This document shows, one piece after another, positions 26,586-37,068 of a DNA stretch of 64,000 nucleotides; the first letter of the stretch is position 1, and every line of letters begins with the position of its first letter. Where the stretch lies: the NCBI GenBank assembly GCA_030429565.1, contig JAUIFE010000004.1, positions 346,848-410,847 on the forward strand. The letters are read 5' to 3'. Made by a program: the position numbers and the translations under genes. This DNA comes from Holophagae bacterium. GTDB lineage: Bacteria > Acidobacteriota > Holophagae > Acanthopleuribacterales > Acanthopleuribacteraceae. The notes beneath the pieces were generated by a model. The model did not search any database. It was given only the letters and a program-made list of their open reading frames with translations, and was not told the DNA's origin.

Positions 26586-27743
26586 ATGTTCATGCGTGTC
26601 AGTTTGTTGCTTTTGCTGAGTGTACCCATGGTCGACGCCAAACCATCCCTCAAGGGCGCACTTCAAATCATTGTCCCAGATGCTGTCGACGGTCCCGTTT
26701 ACCTGGCAACGGTGACCGTTAAAAACCGGCTGCTGAGTCGCACGATTCGGGTCGACCAAACCATCACGCTTGAACAGATCCCGCCGGGAAGTTATTTGAT
26801 TGAAGTGCGCGCCCCGAACTACGCGCCGCAAGATGGGTCCGTGGTCATCAAGGCCGGCGAAACCGAAAGGTTCGCCCTGACACCAACCCCGACAAAATTA
26901 TCGATGCGCGTTCAGGTCGTGGCCCCGAGTTCATTCTCCTTAATCCAGCAAAACCGTCAGGTCTCGTCGCAGTACCTCGACCGCGACACGGTACGCCGCT
27001 TGCCGCGTTTTGGGGACGACTTCTTCCGCGCGCTGAACACCGTGCCAGGCACCAGCAGCAATGATTTTGGCTCCGCATTCACGGTTCGCGGCGGTGAATA
27101 TCGCGAGGTGCGAGTGCTCTTGGACGGCATGGAACTCTACGAGCCCTTTCACCTCAAAGACTTTGCCGGCATCTTTAGCTTCATCGCGCCGGAAACCATT
27201 GGCGGGGTTTCCATCAACACCGGCGGATTCGACGCCGGCTACGGCAACGCGCTGAGCGGTGTTATGGCGCTCAGCTCGTCGGAACCCAGCGAGTTTCGCT
27301 CTCACGCGCAGATCAGTTTAGGTGGGCTTAGTTATCAAAACGAAGGTCGATTTAACCATGGCTTGGGTCAGTATGTTTTTAGTGCCCGACGCGGATATTT
27401 CGACCTGTTGCTGAGCATCATACGAGCAAGACGCCTGGTTTCCCATCCTGCCCTCATTCGGCATCACTTGGCGTTTTTAACCACAACGGCTCCGAAGTGC
27501 CCGCCGCCTTTCCAGCCTCGAATTGGTGATTCGCACCCGTTAACGTCGGGTTCAAACAAAAACGTTAGGCTGCCGATCCCACCGGGTGACGCGGCTTTTT
27601 TGTTTTATGGCCGGCAAGCAGGCGCGCGCGCCACGGTTTTTCCCAGTATCGATAAGCCGCCCAAGCAAAGAGGTGCAGCACGATCAGGTACACCGCAAAC
27701 ATCGTGCTTGGCAACGCGCGCAGGCTGTCGCATTCGGCGTTAA
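26586..27743 (+). pseudogene. Truncated TonB-dependent receptor
   Basis: The first about 285 residues are a normal receptor N-terminus. A signal peptide (VSLLLLLSVPMVDA) is followed by a carboxypeptidase-regulatory-like domain (PPGSYLIEVRAPNYAPQDG), then a plug domain (SNDFGSAFTVRGGEYREVRV, LLDGMELYEPFHLKDFAG). After YFDLLLSIIRARR (about 27,430) homology stops: the remaining about 100 codons are DNA from the end of another gene read out of frame. A full receptor needs some 400-600 more residues for the barrel, so it cannot work. Upstream has GGGAGG at a good distance, so it may still be expressed. Confidence 0.75.
27440..27610 (+). pseudogene. Remnant of a PPC-domain gene 3' end with its terminator
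   Basis: This stretch aligns with the last bases of the C10 protease gene and its terminator: GATTCGCACCCGTTAACG here against GATCCGCACCCGTTAACG there, preceded by GCCGCCTTTCCAGC against GCCGCCTCTTCCAGC, and followed by AAACAAAAA...GGTGAC.CGGC.TTTTTGTTTT. It marks the right side of a deletion that joined the receptor gene to a second protease-type gene. Confidence 0.6.
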
Positions 27744-28743
27744 CGGCCAACCACAACGGCAGTTGCAGCAGGTACAGCGCATAGCTGATGCGACCCCCCG
27801 CTTGCGCGAGTCGGCTCGCCGCCAAACGGTGCCACAGGTGGCCGCGTGTCGTCGTCGCAAGGATCAGCAACAGCCACAAGGGCGTTAGCGCGCCGTTGTG
27901 CGCCAATTGCCCCCAATTAACCGCGACATTAAAGTGACGCGCGCCGGCCAACAACAACCACTGAAAAACGCGCTCAAAAAGGAAAGGGGACAGCAGGCAG
28001 CAGGTCACCAGTCCCGCCGCCGTGCGCGATGACCAATTCGGTCGCCAACCATCGGCATAAAGCAAACCCACGGCGATACCCACAACGAAGGTGCAAAGGT
28101 GTAGCAGCGGCAGGTACAGCCGCATATCGCGCAGCAGCAACGAATAGCCGGGAAACCAGCGCACCATCCACACCAGGTTAAAAAGCAAACCGATGATAAA
28201 AGCAGCGCAGGCGGCAACCACCAACGTTCGTCGCCCACGGCCGCGCAGTACAACCAAACAAAACGGAAACATCAGGTACAGGAACGCTTCGGCCGACAGC
28301 GACCAAGCCGGCCCGTTCACGCTTAAACTGTGGCCAGGAGACCAGGCTTGCAATAATGCGAACGCGTTAATCGCTTCACCCAGATAGGTGGCGATACGTT
28401 CTTGATCGAACGGCGGCCCGTAACGAATTTCCACCCAAATCGCAAATAGCAAAGACGCGGCGTACAACGGATAAAGGCGCGCAAAGCGAGCGCGCGCATA
28501 ATCAGCCAATGGTGGCAGCTTGGCAAAGGACTGCCACCGTTTGACGTAAACCTGCGCCAACACAAAGCCGGACAGCAGGAAAAAGAAACTGACGGCCATG
28601 AAACCCTGCTCTAGGTAGGTGAGCAGTGGTTGTTGGGTAAGCGGAAAAGCTGTGCGGCCGTAATGGTAAACAACCACCCACAGGGCGGCGAGGTAACGCA
28701 GCCCGTTTAAAGCGAGCAAGGCGTCGGGTTTGTTGGTTTTCAT
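27565..28743 (-). CDS. Membrane acyltransferase, family 3 (OafA/YrhL type)
   Basis: 392 residues with about ten membrane helices. The N-terminus has the family entry LNGLRYLAALWVVVYHYGRTAF with the conserved His (VYHYG), then FMAVSFFFLLSGFVLAQVY and YARARFARLYPLY. Members transfer acyl groups from CoA to carbohydrate or other exported molecules. It lies 138 nt downstream of the NRPS on the same strand, so it may acylate that pathway's product. The final about 13 codons run through the terminator-like remnant; the stop is followed by CGTTTTTGTTT. Confidence 0.85.
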   Translation of the reverse strand: MKTNKPDALLALNGLRYLAALWVVVYHYGRTAFPLTQQPLLTYLEQGFMAVSFFFLLSGFVLAQVYVKRWQSFAKLPPLADYARARFARLYPLYAASLLFAIWVEIRYGPPFDQERIATYLGEAINAFALLQAWSPGHSLSVNGPAWSLSAEAFLYLMFPFCLVVLRGRGRRTLVVAACAAFIIGLLFNLVWMVRWFPGYSLLLRDMRLYLPLLHLCTFVVGIAVGLLYADGWRPNWSSRTAAGLVTCCLLSPFLFERVFQWLLLAGARHFNVAVNWGQLAHNGALTPLWLLLILATTTRGHLWHRLAASRLAQAGGRISYALYLLQLPLWLAVNAECDSLRALPSTMFAVYLIVLHLFAWAAYRYWEKPWRARLLAGHKTKKPRHPVGSAA

Positions 28744-28881
28744 AGGCGCCTCGGGAAAACAATGTCCACGTCGGCAGACGCGGCGTTTTTCCAGAAGAGC
28801 AAGTTAAAGGCCGGCGCTTAAATGATTTTTTCCCACGGGCTTGAGTCTGTTTATTTTCCTGTCGGCGGTGACGGCGACAGC

Positions 28882-31800
28882 TTACTCGCTATGTACCATC
28901 GCGGTCAGGCGTTCCAGGTCGATGGCGCCGTTTTTCTCACGCGGGAATTGGGGAACCAGGTGGTATTCGAGCGGCACCATGAACGGTGGCAACTCGGCGG
29001 CCAGCATGGCTTTTACCTGTGGAAGCAATCGGCGGCTGTACTTATTGTGCAGCGGGTCGTTGCTGAATTGTTTGACGTCGGCGACGGCGCCGGGTCGCGG
29101 GTGGTCCCAGGCGATGGGTCGGGCGACGGCGTGGGCGCGGCGGAACAGCACGCTAAACATGCCGGCTTCGCGGCTTTCGGCAATGCTGAGCTTGGCGCCG
29201 TGTTCGTTGCTGGCTTGGCGGACGACCTCGGGATCGAGGCCGACGACTTCACTGCGCGCCAAATCGCGCTGCAGCTTCTCGACGGTCATATAGGGTCGCG
29301 CCGCTTCAATTTGGCGCAGGCGTTCCTTGGCGTGGTGTATCCCGGCATGGCGCAAGCCGCGAATGAGTACCAAATCGCCCTGACGCATGGTTAAGGCGCG
29401 CGTCAGCATGGCGGTATCGCTATAGGGCGGCAGGTGTTCGAAATGCAGGTTCTCTTGCGATTCGGGGCGCATGCCGAAATGCAGGATGACGTCGTAGCTG
29501 AACACGTTAATTTGGTTGCTCATGCTGCCGCGTTTGAGCAGGACTTGCACGTGTTCCAGGCTGTCGAGTTGTTCCTGTAACGAGAAGAAATAGAAAGGGT
29601 GAATCAGCAGGTTCTCTTCCCGTTGAATTTGTTCCTTAATGCGGTTGCGCAGCACCTCGACGGTGGTGTCGGCATCGGCCAAACGCATTTGCTGCATGGC
29701 GTGATAGGCCTGCATCAAACGCAAATCACGGATGCCGTCGAAGAAAATGAAGCCGCCGGGACGCAGCACGCGACCCGCTTGTTCGATTACGCCGGCAAGA
29801 AATTCCAAGCTGGGGTAGAAGTGCACCTGTGAGGGGAAAATGATTGCGTCGTAACTCGCATCTTCCAAACCTTCCCAGTGATTGACGGCGCGTTCTTCCA
29901 ATACGACGTGGGCCAATTCGGGCTGGGCGTTTTGCACGGCACGCGCTTGTTTGATGGAATCGGGCGAGTCCTCACAGGCGTGGTAAACCTCGCAATGGGG
30001 TGCGACCCGCGCCATCAACGAACCCATACCGCAGCCCATTTCCAACACGCGTTTCGGTTTTAAGGCGCGAATGCGGTGGGCGACTTGCTCCAGTGATTCG
30101 CGCCACTCGGAAACGGTAATCGCGCCGTTGCCCGTGTATCGCGACCATTCGCGCAAGCTGCCCAGCGTGGTTTGGTTGACGCCGTCATCGCTGCTTTTGG
30201 CTTCCCAATGGGTCAGCGCTTCCTGCTCCATGGCGGGCCGGTCCGGCTCGATGAAGGCCGTCAGGCGTGCGCCGCCGTGGCGGTCGTATTGTGGCAGCAC
30301 GGCCGCGTCTTTAATGCCTTGGTGGTAGCGCAAATGCGCTTCAATTTGGCCCAGGTCGACGCGCATGTTGTCGACCTTGATTTGCCGTTTATACGAACCG
30401 AGCAAAGCGATGACGTTCGACTGACCGGCGGGGCCTGGCACAAAACGGGCCCGTTCGTAAGTGCGGAACAATCGCTGGCCGGGCTGCTTCGAGAACGGGT
30501 GCGGCACAAAACGTTCGGCCGAGCGACGCGGATTGCCCCAGTAACCCAACGCCAAACCGACGCCGCCCAGGTACAACTCGCCTGGCACACCGGCGGGGAC
30601 CGGTCGGAAATGGGCGTCCAGAATGTAGGCTTCCATGCGGTCGATCGGCTCTCCGGCCAAGGGCACGCGCCGCGGCCGGCAGGTCCAGGCCAGGGTGTCG
30701 ACCCCGCATTCGGCCGGGCCGTAAAGGTTGAGCAGCGTAATTTTGTTGGACGAGAAGCGGTGGAAGAAGCGATCCTGCAACGGCAGCGACAGCGATTGCC
30801 CGCTGGTCATCACGAACCGCAGCGAATCGAGACGCGCGTCCTGAACTTCGTCGAGCAAGTGGCTGAGCAGTGAAGGGTAGACGTGCAGGTGAGTGACCTG
30901 GTGTTGGTGGATCGTGCGGGCCAGGTTCTTGCTCTGCGCCGCCACCGGCTCTTCCGGAATCACCAAAATGGCGCCGCTGTTGAGCGGTGCGAAAATTTCC
31001 CAGAAACAACTGTCGTGCGCCAAACTGGATCGCCACAGACTGATGTTGGTGCTGTCCATCGGCACAAAGCGCTGGAACCACTCTAGATAATTGAGCAGGC
31101 CGCGCCGACTGATGACGGTCACGCCCGGCATTTGCGGTGTGCCGGGGTTAAACACGGCGTAGGCCGGCATATCGACATCGATGTCGGGCACCGTCCATTC
31201 GTCTTCGCTAAATTCGCTTTGGCTCCACTTGGTGTCGAGTTCGACGGCCATGCTCTGCAACGCCAACGAAGCCAGCGGCAACGCCGCTTGCGCCAAGGAG
31301 GCTTGCGTCAGCAACACTTTGGGTCGTACGGCCCGCATGTAGCGGCTGAGGTGTTTCACCGGTAGCTTGGGATCGAGCGGCGCCACGGCCGCACCCATCT
31401 TGAGGATGGCGGTAACGGCGATAACCGCTTCGGGTGAGGGTTCAAAGAAACAGCCGACCCAATCGCCCGCTTTAACGCCTTGGCGCATCAGCCATTGCGC
31501 CAACTGATCGGCGCGGCGGTGGAACAGGCGGTAACTCATGTTGAAGGTGCCGCGAATCATCGCCGTTTGGTGTTCGACCCAATGAACTTCGGCCATCCAC
31601 TGGTTGGTTTGTGCCTTGTTGCGCGCTTCTAAAGCTTGCTCGCGGCGCGTTTGTCGCAGCACGTCGGCCCATTCGCGTCGGCCCAGCAGCGGCAAGGTGG
31701 AAATCGGCCGTTGCGGCGTGCGCGCCGCCGCGCGCAGCAGCGTCGTCCAATGGCGGCTCATGCGCGCCAGCGTCGTTTCTTTAAAAAGCTCGCGTGCAAA

Positions 31801-34800
31801 GATGAAATCGCAGACCAAGTGGTCTTCCTTGAGTTCGTACTCCAGGCCGATTTCACTGCAGACGCGTTCGGGAATTAGGTCGAGCCATTCCTGGGTGAGG
31901 TGGCGGTTAACCGGGTTGGGCAACTCGCGCGTGAAGATTTGTTGCACGGTTACACGCGGCACCACGGTGGCGCCTTGCGGTTCAATATTTTGTAACGCGG
32001 CCGGATCGTCGCGGTGCGTGTAAGCCTGCAAAATCGACTCTTGCAGGCGCTGCACCAGGTCGACGTACGAGGGATCCCCGGTCAGATCGCAGGTCACCCA
32101 CAGGTAACGCGCGAAGGGGCCGACCGTTTGCTCGCAAGTCGCTTGGTCGCGGTTCTCGTGGGGAATGGCGATTTGAAACTCGTTCTGACCGCTGTAACGG
32201 CCCAGCAATGTGGCGAAGCCGCTGAACAAAACGCTGTACAGGTCGGTTTTTTGGTTGGCGACCAGCGTTAACAAGGCGCTGGTGGTTTCCTGATCTAAAT
32301 GGAAACGCCAACGGCCGCCGCGATAGTTGGGGTTGGCCGGGCGCGAGCCGTCAATCGGCAATCGCGGATGGGTGCAGGCCGGCGCAGCGCTCGCGCTGGG
32401 TTTGGGATCGAGATTTTGGTGCGCGCGGCGCACCTTCGGCTTATTGGTTTGCTGCCAATAAGCAAAGTCGGTGTATTGGCAGGTTAACGGCGTCAGCGGT
32501 GCGGGCAATTCTTCGTCGAAGCAGCGGTAGAGCTGCATGGTTTCGTGGAACAGCAGTTCCAGTGACGAGCGGTCGCCCGCCAACGGGTGCAGACTCAGGT
32601 AAAACACCCAATCGTCGGTGCGCAGGCGAATCAAGCCGGCGCGCATCAGCGGGTCGTGCTCCAGGTCAATCGGCAGCGCAAAAAGGTTGCGGAAGTGGGC
32701 GCGGGTCGCTTCACCGCGCAAGGTCACCGAGTGGTGGGAGAAGTCGATCAGTTCCAGGTGACAGGAGCGCGCTTCGGAAATCGTTTGGTAGGCGTCTTGA
32801 CCCACTTCACTGACGCGAATTCGCAGCGAGTGGTGGCGTTGCCAGATGTCGTCAACCGCCTGCGCCAGGGCTTGTTGGTTCAAGGTGCCGCGCAAGCGCA
32901 CTGCCGCGAACAGCGGGTAGCGCGCGAAAGCCAAGCCGTGCCGGTAAGCGCGCCACAGGTAACGCTGCTGGTAGGAAAGCGGTGCCGGTTGGTTGTGTTG
33001 AATGATGTCAATCGGCGGCAGGCGCAGGTGGCCTTTGCTGCGCAACATGCTGATGTGTCCGGCTAGATCGCGCAGGCGCGGCAGCTCGAACAACCGCGGC
33101 AGCGGCACCTCGACGCGGAAGCAGTGCTGAATCCGCGCCAGCACTTTGGCCGCCAGGAGCGAGTGGCCGCCCAGTTGGAAGAAGTGATCGGTGCGACCGA
33201 TGTGCGACACGCCCAGCATTGAACCCCAAATTGCCGCCAACAGCGACTCAACCGGTGTGTTGGGCGGCTGGTAACTGCTCAGTTGCGGATCGAGCAAACG
33301 CTGCGTGCGTGTGGCGTCGCGTTCCAAGGCGACGCGGTCGATTTTGCCCGTGGCCAGCAGCGGCAATTCGCCGCGATACTCGTAACGGGTCGGCAGGTGA
33401 TAGGCCGGCAGTTGCGCCGCCAGAAAGGCGCGAATCTCACTGGGGCCCGCTTCGCCGACGATGAACGCGATCAGATCGGTCTGCGAGCCCTTGCCGCGAA
33501 TGGCGACCACCGCCGCCACTTGGATCTGCGGGTGCTCGATCAGCAGCGTTTCAATCGTGCTTGTTTCAATGCGGTAGCCGCGTACCCAAATTTGGTTGGC
33601 CGCTCGGCCCAGGTACTCCAGATTACCGGGCGAGCCGTCGGGACGGGGTTTGAAACGCGCCAAATCGCCGGTTCGGAACAAACGCGAGCCGCGTTGCCCG
33701 CCGAATGGGTCGGGACGCAACAGTTCGGCTGTTTTGATCGGCTGATTCACGAAACATTCGGAGGTGACGCGGCCGCCGATACACAGCTCGCCGGGGACAC
33801 CGGTCGGCACCGGTTGACCCTGAGGATCGAGCACCGCGACCCAGCTCGAGCCACGTGGGTGACCAATCGGGATACGCGTCGGTGCCGCGGTTTCAAACCA
33901 AGTTGACGGCACTTCAAAAGCCGTTGTGCAAATGCCCATTTCACTGGGACCGTAACTGTTTATCAATCGGGCACGGTGCTTCAGCGGCGTTTCGGCCCAA
34001 AGTTCCAGGATTTCCGGCGCCAGCGTTTCGCTACCGGACAGCACCACGCGCAAATGCTGCAGGCGCGCTTGGCCGTGCGTGCGCACCAAGCTGTCGAGCC
34101 AGTTTTGCAGCAAGGTTGGCGGTGCAATCAGGTGGGTGACGGCATGCACGCCGATTAAGTGGGTCAGCCAATCACCGTCGTGGTGGATCTCGGCGGCGGT
34201 GACAACCGCCACCCCGGCGGCCAGCGGCGCCAGAATTTGTTCTATCCCCATGTCCTGCGCCAACGGGCTCAACAACAGCATGCGATCGCCCGGCTGGAAG
34301 CGGAACAGCCCCAACACGGCGCGCAAATGGTTGTGAATCAGTTGATGGCTCAGTAACAGGCCGCGTGGATTACCCTCGTTATCGGTGGTGTATGCCAGCA
34401 AGGCGCCTTGTTGCGGTGTCGGTAAAGGCAGGTTTGCGACGGCGTAATCGTCGTCGGTCAGCACTTCGTCCAGTTGGTCGTAAAAAATTTGCAGGGCGCG
34501 GTGGCGCGGTAAACGCGTCTCCAAATGACGCTCGCACAAGATGACGCGAATTTTGGCGTCGTGGATTTGCCAGCTCAGGCGGGTGGGCGAGTGGTTGGGG
34601 TTGAGCGGGACCAACACGCCGCCGGCGCGCATGACCGCCAGCCAAGTCATCGGCACATAATAATGATCTTCCAGGAAAAACGAGACGCGGTCGCCGGGTT
34701 GCAAACCCTGCGCGCGCAGGTACAGCGCCAGGCAGTTCGCTTGGTGCAGCAATTTACCGCGTGTGAGGTTACCGCGGTCCGATAAAATCGCCGGTACCTC

Positions 34801-36459
34801 GGGGCGTTGTTTGGCCTGTTCTTCAAAGTTTGTCCAGAACAAGCCTTGCTCAAATTCCATTTCCGGGCGCGGTCGCCCGGCCGACAGCAGCGCGTGGTGT
34901 TCGCGCGCATTGAGCCACACTAAATCGCACAGCGGCTTTTTGTTGTCGGCCGTTATCGAGGCCACCAGGGTGATGAAGTGGTTGATCCAGCGCTGGATGG
35001 TGGTCGCATCGAACAGTTCGGTATTGTAGTGGAAGGAGCCGTGTAAACTGCCGTCCACCAAGCTTTCCCACATCACCAGCGACAAATCCAGCTTGTTGGC
35101 CTGTAGTTCGTATTCGTTGAGCGTACCGTTGATGTTGGCGAACGACAGTTCTTCGCTGGGCATATTGCGCAACGAAAACATCACCTGAATCAGCGGGTGA
35201 TGGCTGAGGTCGCGTTCGGGCTGCACGACTTCGACAATTTTCTCGAAGGGGATTTCGCCGTGCTCGAAGGCCTGCATTGAGGTTTCGCGCACCTTCTGCA
35301 AAAACCCCAGAAAGGTCAGGTGGCGACGCGGTTGCAGGCGCAACGGCAAGGTGTTGACGAAGGGCCCCATCAGGCCTTGCCACTCCTCGGTACCGCGATT
35401 GGCAACGGGCAGGCCGATCACCAAATCATCGGTGCGGCACAGGCGCGAAAGCAGCGTGGCCCAAGCGGCCAGCAACACGCTGAACACGCTGCTGCCGGTG
35501 CGTTTGGCCATGCCTTCCAGGTTACTGCTCTGCAGCATGTCGAGCGCAAAGGAGACCTGGCTGCCGTGGTACTGCAGCCGCGGTGTGCGCGCGCGGTCGA
35601 AGGGCAAATCGAGAATCGGCGGTGCGCCGGCGAGATGGCGTTCCCAATATGCCAAACTCATGGCGGCGTCGTCTTCGAGCTGGTAGGCCCGTTGACGGCG
35701 GCTAAAATCGGAATATTGACTGCCGAACAACGGCGGCCGGTCGGGTTGGCTGTCATGGAATGCGGCGTAGCGTTCGCCCAGCTCGCGACAAAACAGGTGA
35801 ATCGACTCTTGGTCACCCACCAACTGGTGCATCGTCAGTAATAAGGTGTAATGATCCTCGGAATTGCGAATTAGGAACAGGCGCAGCAGCGGTAAACGGG
35901 TTAAATCAAAGGGGACGTGCGCCTGGGTGGCGGCCAAATCGCTTAACTGCGCCTTTTGTTGTTCGCGTTCCATTGGGCGCCAGTCGAGGCGATCCAAGGT
36001 GAGCGAGGCGTGTTGGTGAATAAGCTGGTGCGGGACGCCGTTGCGCACGGGAAAGGTGGTGCGCAGAATTTCGTGGCGGTCGACAATGCCGGCGATGGCG
36101 CGTTCGAGCGTGGCGACGGACAACGGACCCCACAGGTCGATCGTCGCTTGCAAGCGGTTAGCTTGGTTGTCGGGCTGAAGCTGCTCGAGGAACCAAACCC
36201 GTTGCTGCGCAAAGGAAAGGGACGGCGCGTAATCTTCCAGAATTTTTTCTTTTTTGGTGAGAAAAGTTTTCAATTCTTCGGCGACCGCCTCAATTTTCAT
36301 TTGCAAAGATGAATTCAGCGAACCATTGGGCGCATGGGTTTGCAATCGGCCATCTTCCATCCAGATTTTCACGCCTCGGGCGTTCAGTTCAAGTAGAAGA
36401 TTGCGAATTTCACGAGTTTCGGTTCCCGACCACGAGCCGAATGGTTCTTGTGGGTTCAT
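28882..36459 (-). CDS. Two-module NRPS (dock-C-A-T-C-A with nested methyltransferase), catalytic motifs degenerate
   Basis: 2525 residues from ATG 36459 (AAAGGTG upstream; an earlier in-frame start at 36492 lacks a site). Order: TubC-like docking domain (about 10-70), C1 (80-500), A1 (530-1045), carrier (1065-1140, intact LGGHS with Ser1100), C2 (1160-1590), A2 with a methyltransferase inserted before A9-A10 (MT motif LEMGCGMG about 2138). It stops right after A10: no second carrier, no thioesterase. Key residues are lost: C1 HHxxxDG is HQLVGDQ (211-217), C2 is HPLAGDR (1291-1297), A1 A3 is TTDNEGNP, A2 A3 is NPGTPQMPG, A2 A7 TGD is TYE (2000-2002), A2 A10 lysine is Ala (NGAID, about 2512). 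A1 keeps TGD, R and the A10 lysine. The frame is open throughout, so selection seems to keep the protein. Confidence 0.9.
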   Translation of the reverse strand: MNPQEPFGSWSGTETREIRNLLLELNARGVKIWMEDGRLQTHAPNGSLNSSLQMKIEAVAEELKTFLTKKEKILEDYAPSLSFAQQRVWFLEQLQPDNQANRLQATIDLWGPLSVATLERAIAGIVDRHEILRTTFPVRNGVPHQLIHQHASLTLDRLDWRPMEREQQKAQLSDLAATQAHVPFDLTRLPLLRLFLIRNSEDHYTLLLTMHQLVGDQESIHLFCRELGERYAAFHDSQPDRPPLFGSQYSDFSRRQRAYQLEDDAAMSLAYWERHLAGAPPILDLPFDRARTPRLQYHGSQVSFALDMLQSSNLEGMAKRTGSSVFSVLLAAWATLLSRLCRTDDLVIGLPVANRGTEEWQGLMGPFVNTLPLRLQPRRHLTFLGFLQKVRETSMQAFEHGEIPFEKIVEVVQPERDLSHHPLIQVMFSLRNMPSEELSFANINGTLNEYELQANKLDLSLVMWESLVDGSLHGSFHYNTELFDATTIQRWINHFITLVASITADNKKPLCDLVWLNAREHHALLSAGRPRPEMEFEQGLFWTNFEEQAKQRPEVPAILSDRGNLTRGKLLHQANCLALYLRAQGLQPGDRVSFFLEDHYYVPMTWLAVMRAGGVLVPLNPNHSPTRLSWQIHDAKIRVILCERHLETRLPRHRALQIFYDQLDEVLTDDDYAVANLPLPTPQQGALLAYTTDNEGNPRGLLLSHQLIHNHLRAVLGLFRFQPGDRMLLLSPLAQDMGIEQILAPLAAGVAVVTAAEIHHDGDWLTHLIGVHAVTHLIAPPTLLQNWLDSLVRTHGQARLQHLRVVLSGSETLAPEILELWAETPLKHRARLINSYGPSEMGICTTAFEVPSTWFETAAPTRIPIGHPRGSSWVAVLDPQGQPVPTGVPGELCIGGRVTSECFVNQPIKTAELLRPDPFGGQRGSRLFRTGDLARFKPRPDGSPGNLEYLGRAANQIWVRGYRIETSTIETLLIEHPQIQVAAVVAIRGKGSQTDLIAFIVGEAGPSEIRAFLAAQLPAYHLPTRYEYRGELPLLATGKIDRVALERDATRTQRLLDPQLSSYQPPNTPVESLLAAIWGSMLGVSHIGRTDHFFQLGGHSLLAAKVLARIQHCFRVEVPLPRLFELPRLRDLAGHISMLRSKGHLRLPPIDIIQHNQPAPLSYQQRYLWRAYRHGLAFARYPLFAAVRLRGTLNQQALAQAVDDIWQRHHSLRIRVSEVGQDAYQTISEARSCHLELIDFSHHSVTLRGEATRAHFRNLFALPIDLEHDPLMRAGLIRLRTDDWVFYLSLHPLAGDRSSLELLFHETMQLYRCFDEELPAPLTPLTCQYTDFAYWQQTNKPKVRRAHQNLDPKPSASAAPACTHPRLPIDGSRPANPNYRGGRWRFHLDQETTSALLTLVANQKTDLYSVLFSGFATLLGRYSGQNEFQIAIPHENRDQATCEQTVGPFARYLWVTCDLTGDPSYVDLVQRLQESILQAYTHRDDPAALQNIEPQGATVVPRVTVQQIFTRELPNPVNRHLTQEWLDLIPERVCSEIGLEYELKEDHLVCDFIFARELFKETTLARMSRHWTTLLRAAARTPQRPISTLPLLGRREWADVLRQTRREQALEARNKAQTNQWMAEVHWVEHQTAMIRGTFNMSYRLFHRRADQLAQWLMRQGVKAGDWVGCFFEPSPEAVIAVTAILKMGAAVAPLDPKLPVKHLSRYMRAVRPKVLLTQASLAQAALPLASLALQSMAVELDTKWSQSEFSEDEWTVPDIDVDMPAYAVFNPGTPQMPGVTVISRRGLLNYLEWFQRFVPMDSTNISLWRSSLAHDSCFWEIFAPLNSGAILVIPEEPVAAQSKNLARTIHQHQVTHLHVYPSLLSHLLDEVQDARLDSLRFVMTSGQSLSLPLQDRFFHRFSSNKITLLNLYGPAECGVDTLAWTCRPRRVPLAGEPIDRMEAYILDAHFRPVPAGVPGELYLGGVGLALGYWGNPRRSAERFVPHPFSKQPGQRLFRTYERARFVPGPAGQSNVIALLGSYKRQIKVDNMRVDLGQIEAHLRYHQGIKDAAVLPQYDRHGGARLTAFIEPDRPAMEQEALTHWEAKSSDDGVNQTTLGSLREWSRYTGNGAITVSEWRESLEQVAHRIRALKPKRVLEMGCGMGSLMARVAPHCEVYHACEDSPDSIKQARAVQNAQPELAHVVLEERAVNHWEGLEDASYDAIIFPSQVHFYPSLEFLAGVIEQAGRVLRPGGFIFFDGIRDLRLMQAYHAMQQMRLADADTTVEVLRNRIKEQIQREENLLIHPFYFFSLQEQLDSLEHVQVLLKRGSMSNQINVFSYDVILHFGMRPESQENLHFEHLPPYSDTAMLTRALTMRQGDLVLIRGLRHAGIHHAKERLRQIEAARPYMTVEKLQRDLARSEVVGLDPEVVRQASNEHGAKLSIAESREAGMFSVLFRRAHAVARPIAWDHPRPGAVADVKQFSNDPLHNKYSRRLLPQVKAMLAAELPPFMVPLEYHLVPQFPREKNGAIDLERLTAMVHSE

Positions 36460-36612
36460 GCAGAGACACCTTTGCTTTGAATCATAATGCACGGCGGCGG
36501 GTGCGGTAAACCGCCGACGTAGAAAGCGGACACAACTGGAAAAGCCGGACCGTTAAGACTATCGAGGACGCTGTGGAAACATCGCTGCGCATGGATCACA
36601 CGGGCAAGACCA

Positions 36613-37068
36613 ATGATTCTGGTGTTGAAAGGTGTGGTTAGGGAGCGGAGCAGGGCAAACATCGTGAGACAACATTCGGATAAGGACGATCTTGGTGGAA
36701 ACAGCGCTGTCAGCGCCTTCCATTTTAACCCCAAAAGGCGAGATTTCGGATCAATGAATACGCGCCGAGGTGATGCACGGACAAAGGGCGTATTCGCCGT
36801 CGGCGCAATCCAAATCGCGGTGATTGAGGAAAACAACCGAACATTATTTCAGGTTCTGGAATCTCACTTCAAATCAATTGAAGGAGGTGTGGTCTCTATC
36901 ACGGAAAAGGACGAGTGGGCAAACTTTCTCATAGTTGGGAAAGTGTGTCAAGAACCCGACTTTGCCAACTTTGGTAAAAATCCAACCAGGAATAATTTGG
37001 TGAAAACTTCGGTGTGGCCGAAAGGATTGCGGGATAAGTTTGTTGCTGTATGGGGCGAGATTCAATAA
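36613..37068 (+). CDS. Hypothetical protein (uncertain)
   Basis: 151-codon frame divergent from the NRPS gene. From about residue 45 it reads convincing soluble protein (GVFAVGAIQIAVIEENNRTL, EKDEWANFLIVGKVC, VWPKGLRDKFVAVWGEIQ). The first 45 residues are basic and less convincing, so the start may be later. No family recognised. The rest of 36460-37377 holds only the NRPS upstream region and the tat promoter region. Confidence 0.4.
   Translation: MILVLKGVVRERSRANIVRQHSDKDDLGGNSAVSAFHFNPKRRDFGSMNTRRGDARTKGVFAVGAIQIAVIEENNRTLFQVLESHFKSIEGGVVSITEKDEWANFLIVGKVCQEPDFANFGKNPTRNNLVKTSVWPKGLRDKFVAVWGEIQ

Noticed and set aside
35320-35841. 173-codon plus frame and similar frames across 29-36 kb
   Set aside because: Antisense shadows of the NRPS gene.
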